Below, piece by piece: positions 44,502-55,428 of a DNA stretch of 64,000 nucleotides. Position 1 is the first letter of the stretch. Each line of letters begins with the position of its first letter. The stretch covers positions 1,798,501 to 1,862,500 of the forward strand of contig NC_070574.1 of the NCBI RefSeq assembly GCF_026914185.1, read 5' to 3'. The position numbers were made by a program, and so were the translations under genes. The DNA comes from Puccinia triticina (Eukaryota > Basidiomycota > Pucciniomycetes > Pucciniales > Pucciniaceae). Under the pieces are notes generated by a model. It was not told where the DNA came from, ran no database searches, and saw only the letters and a list, made by a program, of their open reading frames with translations.

Positions 44502-45050
44502 TGTGTTGATATACGAATCACTCTTTGTTTAGAATCTTGTGTTTATATTCAGCCAGTAGTAGTAGATAAATGGATGAGTAAAGATGCTATCTATGCTGCA
44601 AACTGAACAACGCAACGACACTTGAGATAAGAACAAGACTAGAAAAAGAACACACTAAAGAGAAAACAAGTTTTAGTAATTACTCTAATCAAACACACTA
44701 AGATAATCCACAAACACAATGTGACCCTAGAGTATATTGCTGAGTAGCTCCTCCTGAACAAGTTGACCTTCTGGTGACTTGACTAGATGAGTTAATATCG
44801 ATGATAAGTGTAAGTTGATATTCACGTTTTAATTTATCAATAGTTGATCTTTTTACCTCGTGATATTCTTCTGATGTTGTTTGACTCAACTCCTTGAAGT
44901 ATTGATTGTTCTTGATCCCGACGACTTGAGAGCGGTACCGAACAGAGTGAAGAAAAAATTTTCAGAGATGAAACTTAGAACCACCAGTACGTTCCGCGCG
45001 AGTACCATAATGCATATTCAACATGTACTAGTCCTGAATTACACTCAACA
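44502..45050 (-). repeat. 5' LTR of the copia element
   Basis: 549 bp, TGTGTTGATATACG to ACTCAACA on the plus strand, with TG/CA ends. Confidence 0.95.
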
Positions 45051-45416
45051 GTTTTGTCTGCCTACATCAGCACTTGCACCTGCCACCTTCCTGAGGCTGG
45101 ATCCCTCCAAAAAATCTCTTGAATCCCAAATGAAACAAAAAGGAGTTCATGGGTTTTGGGAGGGCATTGTTCAAACAGGCCTTGGTCAAAGCCATACTTT
45201 TGACGCCTGTCAAAACTTAGCAGCTCTTAATTTTTTTTTAAAAAATCCAGTTCAACTGTTACAGATAAAAGAAAGATACCAGAAGATAGCCATGCTTCTT
45301 GGCTATCTCTTGAAGCAGCTGACTTGGCCCCAGCTGTCCTTGCGTAGCTACAGCGGAGGGACAAGCAAAAAACTCTGAAAACAGACGTCTGCTGCCTATT
45401 GTTTGCAAGGTAGGGC

Positions 45417-45449
<33 letters not shown>

Positions 45450-45499
45450 AGCGCTCCCGCGCCTCCGATTGAGGGACTTAGCTGAGTTCAGGAAAGCAC

Positions 45500-46488
45500 A
45501 TAGCAAATAAGTGAAAGTGTGGTTTCCACAATCACAGATCTGTGCGCTCATGGACTCCACCGGGAGTCCATGACCTGGCGTGGAATCCATGCATTTTTCC
45601 CATCGGATGGATGAGGAATCCACACCTCGGTCCTGTTCCGACGGGGTGCCCACAATTCCTGAATTCCACGTGGGTTTCCCAAATTTGATGCAACCCGTCG
45701 GATACACACGGCCGCGCGGCAAGAAGTACCCCCGGCGACAGAGCTCCGGGCTAAGTTGATCCCCGGTTGATCCAACCCGATGCGGGTGCGGGGTCAAACT
45801 AAATGCCCTAATCTGGGCTAACTTAGCGCCTGGTGCGGATGGTCTCAGGGGTGCTTAGGTTTGCCCAATGTTTGACTCGATGCGCGTGGGTGGGGGGGGG
45901 GGGGGGTTGCTTTTGTTGACGGCATATTTGCCGGCTGACCGGAGGTCTGTTTTTGAACGGTCCAAGGCCGCTGCGAACTTCCACTTTTTTTGGCGGCGCC
46001 CCGCAACTGCCGTGTCGGGGTCACCGCCGGACGTCAGATTCAATGCTGACTTCGCGTCCCCGGTTCATGGTTTTTCTTCCCCAACGAGTCAACCCTGCAG
46101 GCTAGCCTGAAGAGCTGATCCTAAGCGGTCGAACTGGAGTGACGTGAGGGCTGGGTATGATAAGACAGTGACCAGGTAAATGCAACCGAGCGCGCGCAAC
46201 TCAACAAGCCACAGCCTGGAAGAATTACTTCCAAAAATTGTATACACGTTTAGCGTGGTAACGTGCACCAGATGGTTGCCACCGCCCGGTTCAAAGGGCC
46301 ATATGGATTCATGTACATCCATATTTTGATATCAATGTACAATTGAGGAGAAGCCTGCATGAGCTCGGACCCTAAAGCGTGTATGTCAAGATATTGGTGG
46401 GCGTTGGCTAGGAAGCAAATGATCACCTCAACCACTACCAGATATCCTGAGTGGGATATCCAGTAAGAAATCCAGGATACCCTGTATC
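45500..46488. other. No gene recognised
   Basis: GC-rich sequence. Contains a 15-G run (45892-45906) and short palindromes at 45555-45640. ORFs are short. Confidence 0.4.
45892..45906 (+). repeat. Poly-G tract, 15 bases
   Basis: Fifteen consecutive G. Possible quadruplex-forming sequence and likely length-unstable. Confidence 0.95.
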
Positions 46489-47348
46489 CCAAAGCACACT
46501 CCGTAATAGGAGTGTGCCAAAGCACACTCCGTAATAGGAGTGTGCCAAAGCACACTCCGTAATAGGAGTGTGCCAAAGCACACTCCGTAATAGGAGTGTG
46601 CCAAAGCACACTCCGTAATAGGAGTGTGCCAAAGCACACTCCGTAATAGGAGTGTGCCAAAGCACACTCCGTAATAGGAGTGTGCCAAAGCACACTCCGT
46701 AATAGGAGTGTGCCAAAGCACACTCCGTAATAGGAGTGTGCCAAAGCACACTCCGTAATAGGAGTGTGCCAAAGCACACTCCGTAATAGGAGTGTGCCAA
46801 AGCACACTCCGTAATAGGAGTGTGCCAAAGCACACTCCGTAATAGGAGTGTGCCAAAGCACACTCCGTAATAGGAGTGTGCCAAAGCACACTCCGTAATA
46901 GGAGTGTGCCAAAGCACACTCCGTAATAGGAGTGTGCCAAAGCACACTCCGTAATAGGAGTGTGCCAAAGCACACTCCGTAATAGGAGTGTGCCAAAGCA
47001 CACTCCGTAATAGGAGTGTGCCAAAGCACACTCCGTAATAGGAGTGTGCCAAAGCACACTCCGTAATAGGAGTGTGCCAAAGCACACTCCGTAATAGGAG
47101 TGTGCCAAAGCACACTCCGTAATAGGAGTGTGCCAAAGCACACTCCGTAATAGGAGTGTGCCAAAGCACACTCCGTAATAGGAGTGTGCCAAAGCACACT
47201 CCGTAATAGGAGTGTGCCAAAGCACACTCCGTAATAGGAGTGTGCCAAAGCACAATCCGTAATAGGAGTGTGCCAAAGCACAATCCGTAATAGGAGTGTG
47301 CCAAAGCACAATCCGTAATAGGAGTGTGCCAAAGCACACTCCATAATA
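46489..47348. repeat. Minisatellite, 28-bp unit, 30.7 copies
   Basis: Units start every 28 bp from 46489 to 47329. Each contains CACACTCC-GTAATA-GGAGTGTG, and across the junction GGAGTGTG-CCAAAG-CACACTCC, so every 8-base arm belongs to two overlapping dyads. Copies are essentially identical except the three before the last (CACAATCC) and the last partial unit (CCATAATA). The unit has no stop on the minus strand in any frame, giving three long overlapping ORFs with a 28-residue period. These ORFs are not evidence of a protein. Confidence 0.98.
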
Positions 47349-48101
47349 CACCACGGGACGAGTGGGGCGTCTGTGACGCCCCATGGACCCCACATGTCAG
47401 AAGACGCCTCAGCACCGCGCTATGACCATACCCTCTAGGGGCTTCCTCGGAAACATGCCCACCACGCCCCATGGCCGGCCCCTCCCCTGAGGGCGTCAAC
47501 GTGACGGCCCCCTGGTGCTGGCAGGCCGGTGGGATGTTGGCGGGATCTTCCCTGCACGCGTGGACGTGACGGCCGCCTGACGCCTACCAGAGGGCTTTTT
47601 GGCCGCGGTCGGCGGCCCTATCAACGCCCGGTGACCGTGGAAGGTGTGACTTGTTGGGCGGCCCTGGGTCAACGGGAGGGGGATGGGGCAGCCACCCCGC
47701 TGCGCGGCAGGGTAACGCCTTGGGCACGGAACTGGGTTGTATATATGCGGCCCATAAGTGGTTGAGGGGTTGTGCCCGAGGTGTCAGCGGCGGCGCAGGG
47801 GTAGATGTGATGAAGGCGTCACATGCAACCCATGTGTGGGTCATCCAGATGCAACCCATGGGCGCTTCGGATTACGGCCCCACAACCGGGTAGCTCACCG
47901 CCAATCGGCGGCAGAGGGGCGTTACCAGGGAGGCTTGTAGGCGTACATAGCTGCGACCCCAGGGCCGACTAATAAGGCCAATTGGGGCCTAGAAACAGGC
48001 CACTTTGGCGGGGCTCAGCTCAAACAACACCGAGGTAGATGGTGCTGCAGGTCCAGCCCGCGGGGGGACCATGATGGGTCAAACTAGGCAGAGGGATTTC
48101 A
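47349..48101. other. No gene recognised
   Basis: GC-rich sequence between the first minisatellite and the interrupted gene. ORFs on both strands without motifs. Confidence 0.4.
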
Positions 48102-50679
48102 TTACTGGTTGGTGATTTCGCCTGTCAGGGCTCGGTGTGCATGGAGGGTGGTGTCAATTTGATCCCACTGCAAGATGTTTTGGTCTTGAGGGTTGGATGC
48201 GTTCATAATTGTGGCCAGGCGGATGTGCGCAAGGCGGATTTGGGCGGCGGGCCCAAATAGGCGATCAATTTGAGTTGGGGTTAGGGTGGTGGTGCCAGGA
48301 TTGAGCTTAGCCCACACCAGCCTGGCAAGGTTCACGAGATTGGGAACTTTTGTCAGCCTACGTGATGCCAAGGATATTATCCTTCTAGCTACACGTGGTG
48401 CAAAGCAGAAGATTAGAGTTATAAAACTCTAAGACAAGGTTATAAGGGTTAATTCCAACGTAATTGTTGGGAATTATGGCGTAAGAATAAGGCAATTTGG
48501 GCCAATTTGACGTAATAAAATGAATATAATTAATTTTAAGAGGGGCCTGATAAATCAGGGGTGTTTAATCCCTCTAGAATGAAGAACTGGGGCCTGTAAA
48601 CAGGGGTGTTTCAAATCCCAGAAAGAAATGGCGGAGAATCTCAAGAGAAGGGGCTTAAACTTACCAGTATAAGACCCTAGAGTCACTTGAGGTTCTTCAG
48701 GGGTGAAGTTGGGCAGTTGGAGGCGCTCAGAAGAGGTAATCTTGAGGGCAGGGTGGTTACTGGACAGCTTCAGGGCGGAAATTGGAGCTAAAAATCACGA
48801 AAGTAGGTGTTTTACCTGGCAAATCACAGGCTAATGAGGCTGTTGAAGGCGGGTAAAATTCTAGTAAGTAATGTAAAAGCTGGGGAATCTCCTTTTGGAC
48901 GGAGAAAGGGCCCTTTTTATAGCCTAGGCAGGCCTCCAGGGGCGCCCAGGGGACAGGGGGACACTTGTGGGCGCATTCTGAGGCAATTTGGTTGCGCTAG
49001 AAGGCGCTGTAGGTTGTGGAACCTTGGGGCTTGGATACAAGGGTTGCCAAGAGCCTTTTACAGAGGTTCTGCGTGTTTTTACACATGCCTTACACGTCAT
49101 GGGGGCTGGTTTGGGGGTTCTGTGACGCTCATTTCCGTGGAAATGTGCCACAGAAGGTACTAGAACTGGCTTCTGTGTACTTGTACACGTGCAAGCAGTG
49201 CTTCATACATGTTCTGGAGGCGCTTATTAAGTGCTCCAGTTCATTTGACCCCTTCTACATATTTAATACAGTTGTAATTTACACGTAGTGAGGCTTGGGA
49301 GAAGCTGGGGCGCTTTCTAGTGTCACCTGTGCACGTTGCAAGAGCCTTTTTCCATCTAGAATGTTTTGATATTGAATGACGTGGTAATTACATCTTGTTT
49401 GGTGATTAATTACATGTGTACAAGACATATAACACATGTAATATTGCTATTGGGGCGTATTCTAGCCCATTCTTACTTACTGGTAACCTGAGCGCTTTGG
49501 TTGCGGGCTAGTTTATGCATTATGCATATATGTACACTAGGAGCGCAGGCTTGAGCTCTAGGCAACAGAGCACGCGGGCTTGGGTGCGCCACGCAACAAA
49601 CAAAGCCATCTTTTAAACTATACACAACACCTCAGTTACGTCACTGAAAATGGGTGTAAATATATGTACTTATATATATATGTGCATACAAGTGCATCCA
49701 CCCGGGGCGTGATGCACTTGCGCAAACTTTGAAGTTAGTTTACACAAGGAAGGGATAATAATTAAGGGTACTTGTAAGTGAGGTACCCTAGGTTATTTTA
49801 CCCGTAGAATAAGAATCTTCTATAATATTTTACATATTAATTACATAAAGCTGATTAATTAATTATTTATATATGTATTTAATGTTTTTGCGTAGTTTTA
49901 CATATGTAAGAGTAATAATGTCTCTTTCATATGTAAAACTACTTTTTATATTTTTATTTGTCACAGTGGCTCTGCCATAGTAGCCAGCTGACAACTTTAG
50001 GGAGCAGGGAATCACCGCCGGAAGCGGCAAACCCGGTGAGAATTACGCATCTGACCTTGTATTGCATCTGTTTGAGTTGGGTCTTCACTGCAGAATGCAC
50101 ATGCTGCTCGGCTTTGTGATTACCCTCGACAAGACCTGGGGGGAAATCTGTCCTGCGCACCTCTTCTGGAAGGCGCAGTATTCCATCCTATGGGATAGAG
50201 CACATCATCAATGTGATAACATAAGAGTAGGTAATGAAAGTGAGCTTACCATGACCATCTGGAACAACGAGCCCTCTCGGTTGTCATTTGCATTTGCCTG
50301 TAAGTCTGGATTGATTATTGCCTCAGCAGCGAGGCGTTGAATCTGGGTCTGGACATTGAATGCACAAGGAGTTCATCAGCTGGTGGGAGGATGGTGAGAT
50401 GAGATGTGGATGGACTCACTTTGCGGCGCCAAACATGCTCACGGGGCGTGGGGGGCTGGGTTCCTTCTGGAATGATGTGCATTCATCCGGATTAACAGAC
50501 CCTGTGATGGTTAGGTTTGCTATGGCTGTGCAATCCGCAGCTACCGTAATTGTCTCTGTCATCATAGCCCTAAGTTCTACACCTCCAGCCCGCCAGATAT
50601 CAATCCGTGCTGTTATCCGCACCACGGATAACAGCTGGCATATCCGGGGATGGCCAAGCCCATAAACTCTGTGGTCCAA
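48102..50679 (-). pseudogene. Rust-type hypothetical gene, interrupted by a solo LTR
   Basis: Minus-strand pieces: 50679-50420 (VRITARIDIWRAGGVELRAM, SFQKEPSPPRPVSMFGAAK), then after an intron-like gap 50348-50250 (TQIQRLAAEAIINPDLQANA, then FQMVM before GTAAGC), then from about 50190 (LPEEVRRTDFPPGLVEGNHK, VHSAVKTQLKQMQYKVRCVI) to SLLPK at 49994. Beyond the solo LTR the same frame resumes at 48350 with VPNLVNLARLVWAKLNPG and runs to a stop at 48102. It resembles a hypothetical multigene family I associate with rust fungi; the function is unknown. The first intron does not keep phase with the sites I can see, so it may be misplaced or mutated. Upstream exons past 50679 are possible. Confidence 0.72.
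48351..49993. mobile_element. Solo LTR, 1643 bp, inside the hypothetical gene
   Basis: TGTCAGCCTACG to CAGCTGACA, with TSD acttt (48346-48350 and 49994-49998). It is long for a solo LTR; its AT-rich right third (49650-49960) has many TATATA and TACATATG words. It has no gag or pol motif, but a shorter non-autonomous element cannot be excluded. Its ends resemble those of the solo LTR at 13941. Confidence 0.9.
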
Positions 50680-50907
50680 CCGGATATTCCCCGGGCCTCA
50701 GGGGGCTCTCATGGTGCCGACAAGATATTGTGAAGCTTGTTGTTCATCACCTCTTGCCAGTCGGCGTCGGGGTTGTGGCGCCACCTCCTCATGGGTCACC
50801 TCTTCGCCATGGTGGCGCAAATTGTGGTCCTTGTGGCGTCGTGGGGGCTGAAGAATACGGCCGCGCGATCGTGGCGCCACAGCCTTTTTGAATTTGCCCC
50901 GCGGTGT

Positions 50908-51134
50908 AGGAGTGTGCCAAAGCACACTCCATAATAGGAGTGTGCCAAAGCACACTCCATAATAGGAGTGTGCCAAAGCACACTCCATAATAGGAGTGTG
51001 CCAAAGCACACTCCATAATAGGAGTGTGCCAAAGCACACTCCATAATAGGAGTGTGCCAAAGCACACTCCATAATAGGAGTGTGCCAAAGCACACTCCAT
51101 AATAGGAGTGTGCCAAAGCACACTCCGTAATAGG
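50908..51134. repeat. Minisatellite, 28-bp unit, second array, about 8 copies
   Basis: Seven full units and a partial one, same orientation and period as 46489-47348, but with CATAATA in place of CGTAATA between the arms. The final unit has CGTAATA. It ends where the LINE sequence begins. Confidence 0.97.
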
Positions 51135-53698
51135 GTTTGAGAAGGTTGCTACAGGATCCCTTGGAAGGCGACTTGTACCGAGTCCTGCGCTCCACTACCA
51201 AGTCAGCAGGAGGAGAGGTGCTACCGCTCCGCGGCCTGGGTGGTTCTATTGTCCGTGATAAGGAAAAACAAGCTGAGCTTCTCTTCAGAGGGACTTCAGT
51301 CACTAATGTACCTATTGACTTGGAAGACGCTTATTTTAATCTCTTGGTTAGTTTTGTCAGCTACCCTCCGGTGACGGTTGCGGAAATCCATTTGGTGAAC
51401 CAGAGAATCAGACCAAAGAAGGCGCTGGGCATAGACGGCATTGCTAATGAACTTCTTAAGTCTCTCTCCAACTACATTGCGGGAAACCTAACAAGCCTGT
51501 ATAACAATATACTAATGAAGAGCAAATTTACAACAATCTGGAAGGTTTCTGTAACAGCTATCATCAGGAAGCATGGCAAGCCTGATTACACCAATCCCTC
51601 GGCGTATTGACCAATCTCTCTGCTCAGCACCATGGGGAAGCTATTTGAGCTGATTGTGGCCAGGCGGATCACTGCATGGGCGGAGAAGTCGGGAGTCCTG
51701 GCGGAAGGGCATTTTGGCGGTAGGAAAGGCTTGGGGACAGAGGACGCTCTGTTTGCACTCAAGCACTGGGTTAAATCCAAGTGGTGGCTGGGCTTTTTCT
51801 GGACGTGAAGTCCGCCTATCCCTTGGTGCACCCAAAGAGGCTCATCCATTATCTTTTCCAAATGAAATGCCCTACATACCTGGTACTGATCATTGCAGAC
51901 TTTTTGAAAGACAGGTTGACCACCATCAGACTTGATGACTTCAAGTCGGAGGCGTTCCCTATCCAGATTGGCTTACCACAGGGTTCCCCTTTATCAGTGA
52001 TACTCTACATATTATACAATAATTCTTTGCTGAATTAATGTTTTTCCACTTCCCTGGACACAGTGTCAATCGGCTATGTAGACAATCTCGTGCATTTGGT
52101 AGCGGCGCAGACAGCGGCAGCGACTATGGAGGGTCTTTGCTCTCTCCAATGGGGTGAAACCCACGGAGAAATCTTTGACCAGGCCAAGGCACAGTTCTTG
52201 TGGTTGACCAAAGGTAAACCACCCAAGGGGTAGTTTGTTTTTGGTGCTCAAAGACTACCATTGATGTCCAAAGTCAAGTGGCTTGGAGTTTGGCTGGACA
52301 GGAAGATGCTCTTCAACAGAAATTTTAAGGCTTTGGAGGAGAAAGCTCACAGAACAATGAATCAGCTAAGGATTTTTGGAAATACTAGATGGGGTTCCAG
52401 GGAGGTGGACAGTGTGACGCTGATAAAAACCGTTCTTTTTCCCAGGTTGACCTATGGAGCGGCGCTGTGGGCCACAGATCCAAACAGAAGGAAGGTAGCT
52501 GCCCTGGCTACCAAAGTGGACAGCCTGGCAGCCATATTCACGTTGGGGTTTTATTGCTCAACATCAAACGCTTTCATCCAATTGAGATCCACAGCTCCAG
52601 GTTTCCAACAGGAGGCTATAAGGACTAGCTTCTCCTTCTTTTATAGGAAATTGATCACAGTCAAAACTAACAACACGGTCCAAACATTCATCCTATCAAG
52701 CAGGGCTGATTCCACGGCTAGATTTGCTGATTTGGCACAAAATGGCTTGGCGGCGGACTTGGTGGATCAGGCGATGGCCAAGGATCCAGATACCATCTCT
52801 CTCTCTTTTGAGTTTGGGAGAACCCCATCAAGGGGGCTGGAATACTTGAATCTTGGGTTGTCGAAAGACAAGCCAATATCCTCTGTTAAGTCTTTAGTTT
52901 TGTCTCTTGCTTTGGATCCGGGGACATTGTTGGTTTTCAGTGATGGGTTGTTTCACCCAGAGAAAGGAGGGGCGGGAGCGGCGGTCTGCATTGAGGCCAA
53001 TAGCTTTAGCACGTACTCACTAGGGAGTAAGGCTAACTTAACACAAGTCCCCCCTGGTGGGAGGCTTGCTGTGGCTGGCCGCGAAGCGGCCCCTCCCGCA
53101 GGGAGGGACTTGCGCGTAATGTCAAAATTTTGGCTGGGAAAGAAATCACAAATGGCTGGAGGGAAAATATTAAGCCTCAGCCAGCCTCTCCCTCAGGTCC
53201 TGTGGACCTGCCCCAGAGCCAAAAGATACTTCTGGACCTCAGCTTTCATTTGGCACAGGTCTCATCTCCTCAATCCAAACCATTTGCACTGTACTAATGG
53301 TTTAAAAATAAAAAAACATGAAGAAATGTAAACTAAGGATGCGCAACCATCATGCCTGGTGGATCCTGGATCCGCAAACCCGCAGATCCTACACATGTAG
53401 TGTTGCATTTTGTTGCATATAGGAAACTCAATTGTGCATATTATCAGAAAATCTGAAAATGGATCTTCAGAGCAATGTAACATCCTTCAGGGTTCCTTTG
53501 AACTTCAAAACGGATTCCTTCAATCAGTTTTGAAGCTTTTTGCTCAAAATTTTGGGTGAGGGTGCGCATCAGCACTGCCAATGAAACTGTTGATTCAGTT
53601 TTTTTTGTACATATTTTGCTGATTTTTGAATAATTATTTAGGGGTTTTGGGGTTGAATATCCTTCCTTTCCCTGCCAGACTTCAGACATTAGGCGTAA

Positions 53699-54653
53699 GA
53701 GCATCTCCACCGCGGGCCCTAAGTCAGGGACTATACCAAATTTAGTCCCCCAAACCCAGTTTAGTCCCTCCACCGGAGGCCCTAAAGGAGGTCCTAAAAT
53801 AGGAAAAACCCATTGGGGCCCTATACCAGTCCCAAATCTAGGACAGCATAGCTCCCCACATAGTCCCTCTGGCTCACATATCACACAGCCATAGGCTTGT
53901 GATACTCCGCTCATCACCGCACACAAACCCCGATATCCCCAACCTCAACATGCACGTACACTATTCTCGGCCGTTACCGGCCGAGCTACAGTATCTACAT
54001 AACACTCCGGTCAACGGAGGTTGAACTCAACTCTCAATGGCTTCCACTGCCATCGAGAGGACTACATAATACACATTGATGTCTGGTGGTACCAGACATC
54101 AACAAGTACCTCTGGATGGCCGGTACCGGCCATTGATATGTACCTCTCAATGGCCGGTACCGGTCATCAATACATACCTCTTGATGGCCGGTACCGGACA
54201 TCAAAATCCCCCAAGGAATCCCCTTCTTCCTCTCCAACCGATACAACTAGATCGGTCCGAGGAGAAGACAGAGGGTTCCTAGTTTTTCTCCTTTGTCCAA
54301 TACAAAGTATTGGATTGAGAGGAGGGCACTTCTACTGACGGACATTGATATCGGCCATTGAGAGGACCAATTGATGGCTGAAATATTGGCCATCGAGAGG
54401 ACCGATTGATGGCCGGTGAGGTGCATGACAATGTCCAGTCAGGACTCAGCACCGGCTATCGATAGGGGTGTCTCCTTTTGAGGACCGTTCATGGAGCAGG
54501 GGGGAATCGGGGGAGCCCCTTTCACAACCTGGAGGTGCTATTTTGGGGACTCCGCGGTGTGAAAAAGTCTTTGGGCGGAGGACTAAAACTGCGCCGCAGT
54601 CGTGCGAGCTGGGGATTTAGTCCCTCAGATAGTCCCGCGCGGTGGAGATGCTC
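53699..54653. mobile_element. Harbinger-like MITE 1
   Basis: 955 bp, GAGCATCTCCACCGCGGG to the inverted CCGCGCGGTGGAGATGCTC, TSD taa (53696-53698 and 54654-54656). The 3-bp TAA duplication and GAGCATCTCCA ends are typical of PIF/Harbinger MITEs. It contains a palindrome array. Confidence 0.92.
54030..54430. repeat. Tandem palindrome array inside Harbinger-like MITE 1
   Basis: Repeated CTCAATGGCCGGTACCGG/CCGGTACCGGCCATTGA-type units of about 42-50 bp, with TACCTCT spacers. Related in plan and in sequence (GGCCGGTACCGG versus GACCGGTACC) to 29330-29745. Confidence 0.85.
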
Positions 54654-54733
54654 TAAGCCTCTCCTGCGGAGAGCCCTCCAGGCGGGGTCCCCCGGACCCT
54701 CCGTTTGAGAGGCTTAGTTAAGCTAGGGAGTAA

Positions 54734-55026
54734 GAGCATCCTTACCAGTGACTAGTTTAGCTCGAAATTAGCTATTTTAGCCACCAATCTCAACCACACC
54801 GGGTGTAGCTAAGCCCAAGCTAAATTAGTGGGAAGCTTGAATTTCAGCTAACTGCCACTACATTTAGTGACGGTTAGCTCGAAGCTAACTGCCATTTCCC
54901 GCGCCCACCACTCAGCTCCACCCCGCGCAAGCCGAACCGATACGGCTGAATCGCTGTCGCTAAGTTAGTTTGCAACAGCTGCGAGTCAAAACTCGCGCCA
55001 ACATAGCTCGACCGGTAAGGATGCTC
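54734..55026. mobile_element. Harbinger-like MITE 2
   Basis: 293 bp, GAGCATCCTTACC and inverted GGTAAGGATGCTC, TSD taa (54731-54733 and 55027-55029). The left taa is also the last three bases of the MULE-like TSD, so this insertion came after the MULE-like one. The body is rich in TTAGCT/AGCTAA words. Confidence 0.92.
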
Positions 55027-55180
55027 TAAGGCAATTGTCTCGAACCACGAGAGTGAGACAAAGGGCCCGATGGGCGTGAGAGTGGGGAGCCCAATCCGAG
55101 AATCCGACCAGATATTCCGGGTATTTACCGGATATCACGTGACCGCTACCGGATATTCCGCGCGGGAAATCCAACAATGT

Positions 55181-55428
55181 TTGTCCATTACTGGAAGCGT
55201 GGCGAGAAGTGTTTAGTTCCGTGGAACCAGAAGGTGTGACACCCCCTAAGCGCCGGTGGCGTCATCGTCAAGATTTCTACCGCCACCAACCGATGTGGAC
55301 GCAAAGTCCCCATCAAGTTATAAGCCGAAACAATACATGGCCAGAAGCAGGATCTATCCTGAAACCCTTCTATTTATAGAGACCCCTTGAGGGACAAACC
55401 CGCTCTGGGAAAACCAAAGGAGTTTATG
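55181..55428 (+). repeat. A1 repeat of the DIRS-like element
   Basis: Starts TTGTCCATTACTGG, ends GGAGTTTATG; copied at 61758-62005. Confidence 0.95.

Larger units (their letters stand above)
39506..45050 (-). mobile_element. Ty1/copia retrotransposon, minus strand, inactivated
   Basis: Two 549-bp LTRs, TSD gtttt (39501-39505 and 45051-45055). On the minus strand the 5' LTR is followed at once by TGGTAGCGAGAG (44501 down), a PBS resembling the Ty1 initiator-tRNA site, and the 3' LTR is preceded by the purine tract AAGGAGGAG (40063-40055). Integrase lies before RT, the defining order of copia. Coding frames are broken in at least two places. Confidence 0.97.
39306..45490. mobile_element. MULE-like MITE split by a copia element
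   Basis: The left end CAAACTTAGCTAAGTCCCTC and the right end (reverse complement TGAACTCAGCTAAGTCCCTC) form inverted repeats over about 115 bp, each with an internal hairpin (GGAGCGCT and CGCTTCGCGA region). 9-bp TSD ggaaagcac at 39297-39305 and 45491-45499. Removing the copia element and its 5-bp TSD leaves about 635 bp, with no transposase. Confidence 0.92.
53031..54724. mobile_element. MULE-like element inside the LINE
   Basis: 9-bp TSD agggagtaa (53022-53030 and 54725-54733). The left end GGCTAACTTAACACAAGTCC and the inverted right end AGCTTAACTAAGCCTCTC share the CTTAACT.AAG.C pattern of the MULE-like family. Each end has a GC-rich hairpin (GGCCGCGAAGCGGCC at left). The ends are more diverged than in the other copies. 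It contains a Harbinger-like MITE and no recognised transposase. Confidence 0.78.
51135..55080 (+). pseudogene. LINE-type retrotransposon relic, RT and RNase H, interrupted
   Basis: Non-LTR RT blocks in order: KALGIDGIANELLK, an IPISLL-type block (PISLLSTMGKLFE after a stop at 51608-51610), AEGHFGGRKG, FLDVKSAYPLVHPKRL, GLPQGSPLS and SIGYVDNLVHL, then MSKVKWLGVWLDRKM, a long connector (52261-52900) and RNase H starting LLVFSDGLFHPEKGG. This fits the Tad/I-like LINEs with RNase H. The catalytic block YVDN departs from the usual YADD. There are stops and frame changes near 51780, 52040 and 52230. The frame is cut at 53031 by a MULE-like element and resumes at about 55027 (SKAIVSNHESETK) after two nested elements. 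The 5' part with endonuclease is missing; the minisatellite lies there. Confidence 0.85.

Noticed and set aside
46489..47348. CRISPR-like look of a 28-bp repeat array
   Set aside because: The repeats abut with no unique spacers, and the genome is eukaryotic.
46250..47499. Three long overlapping minus-strand ORFs of 321-381 aa
   Set aside because: They are translations of the 28-bp minisatellite, which lacks stops in all three frames. No unique sequence or start context supports a protein.
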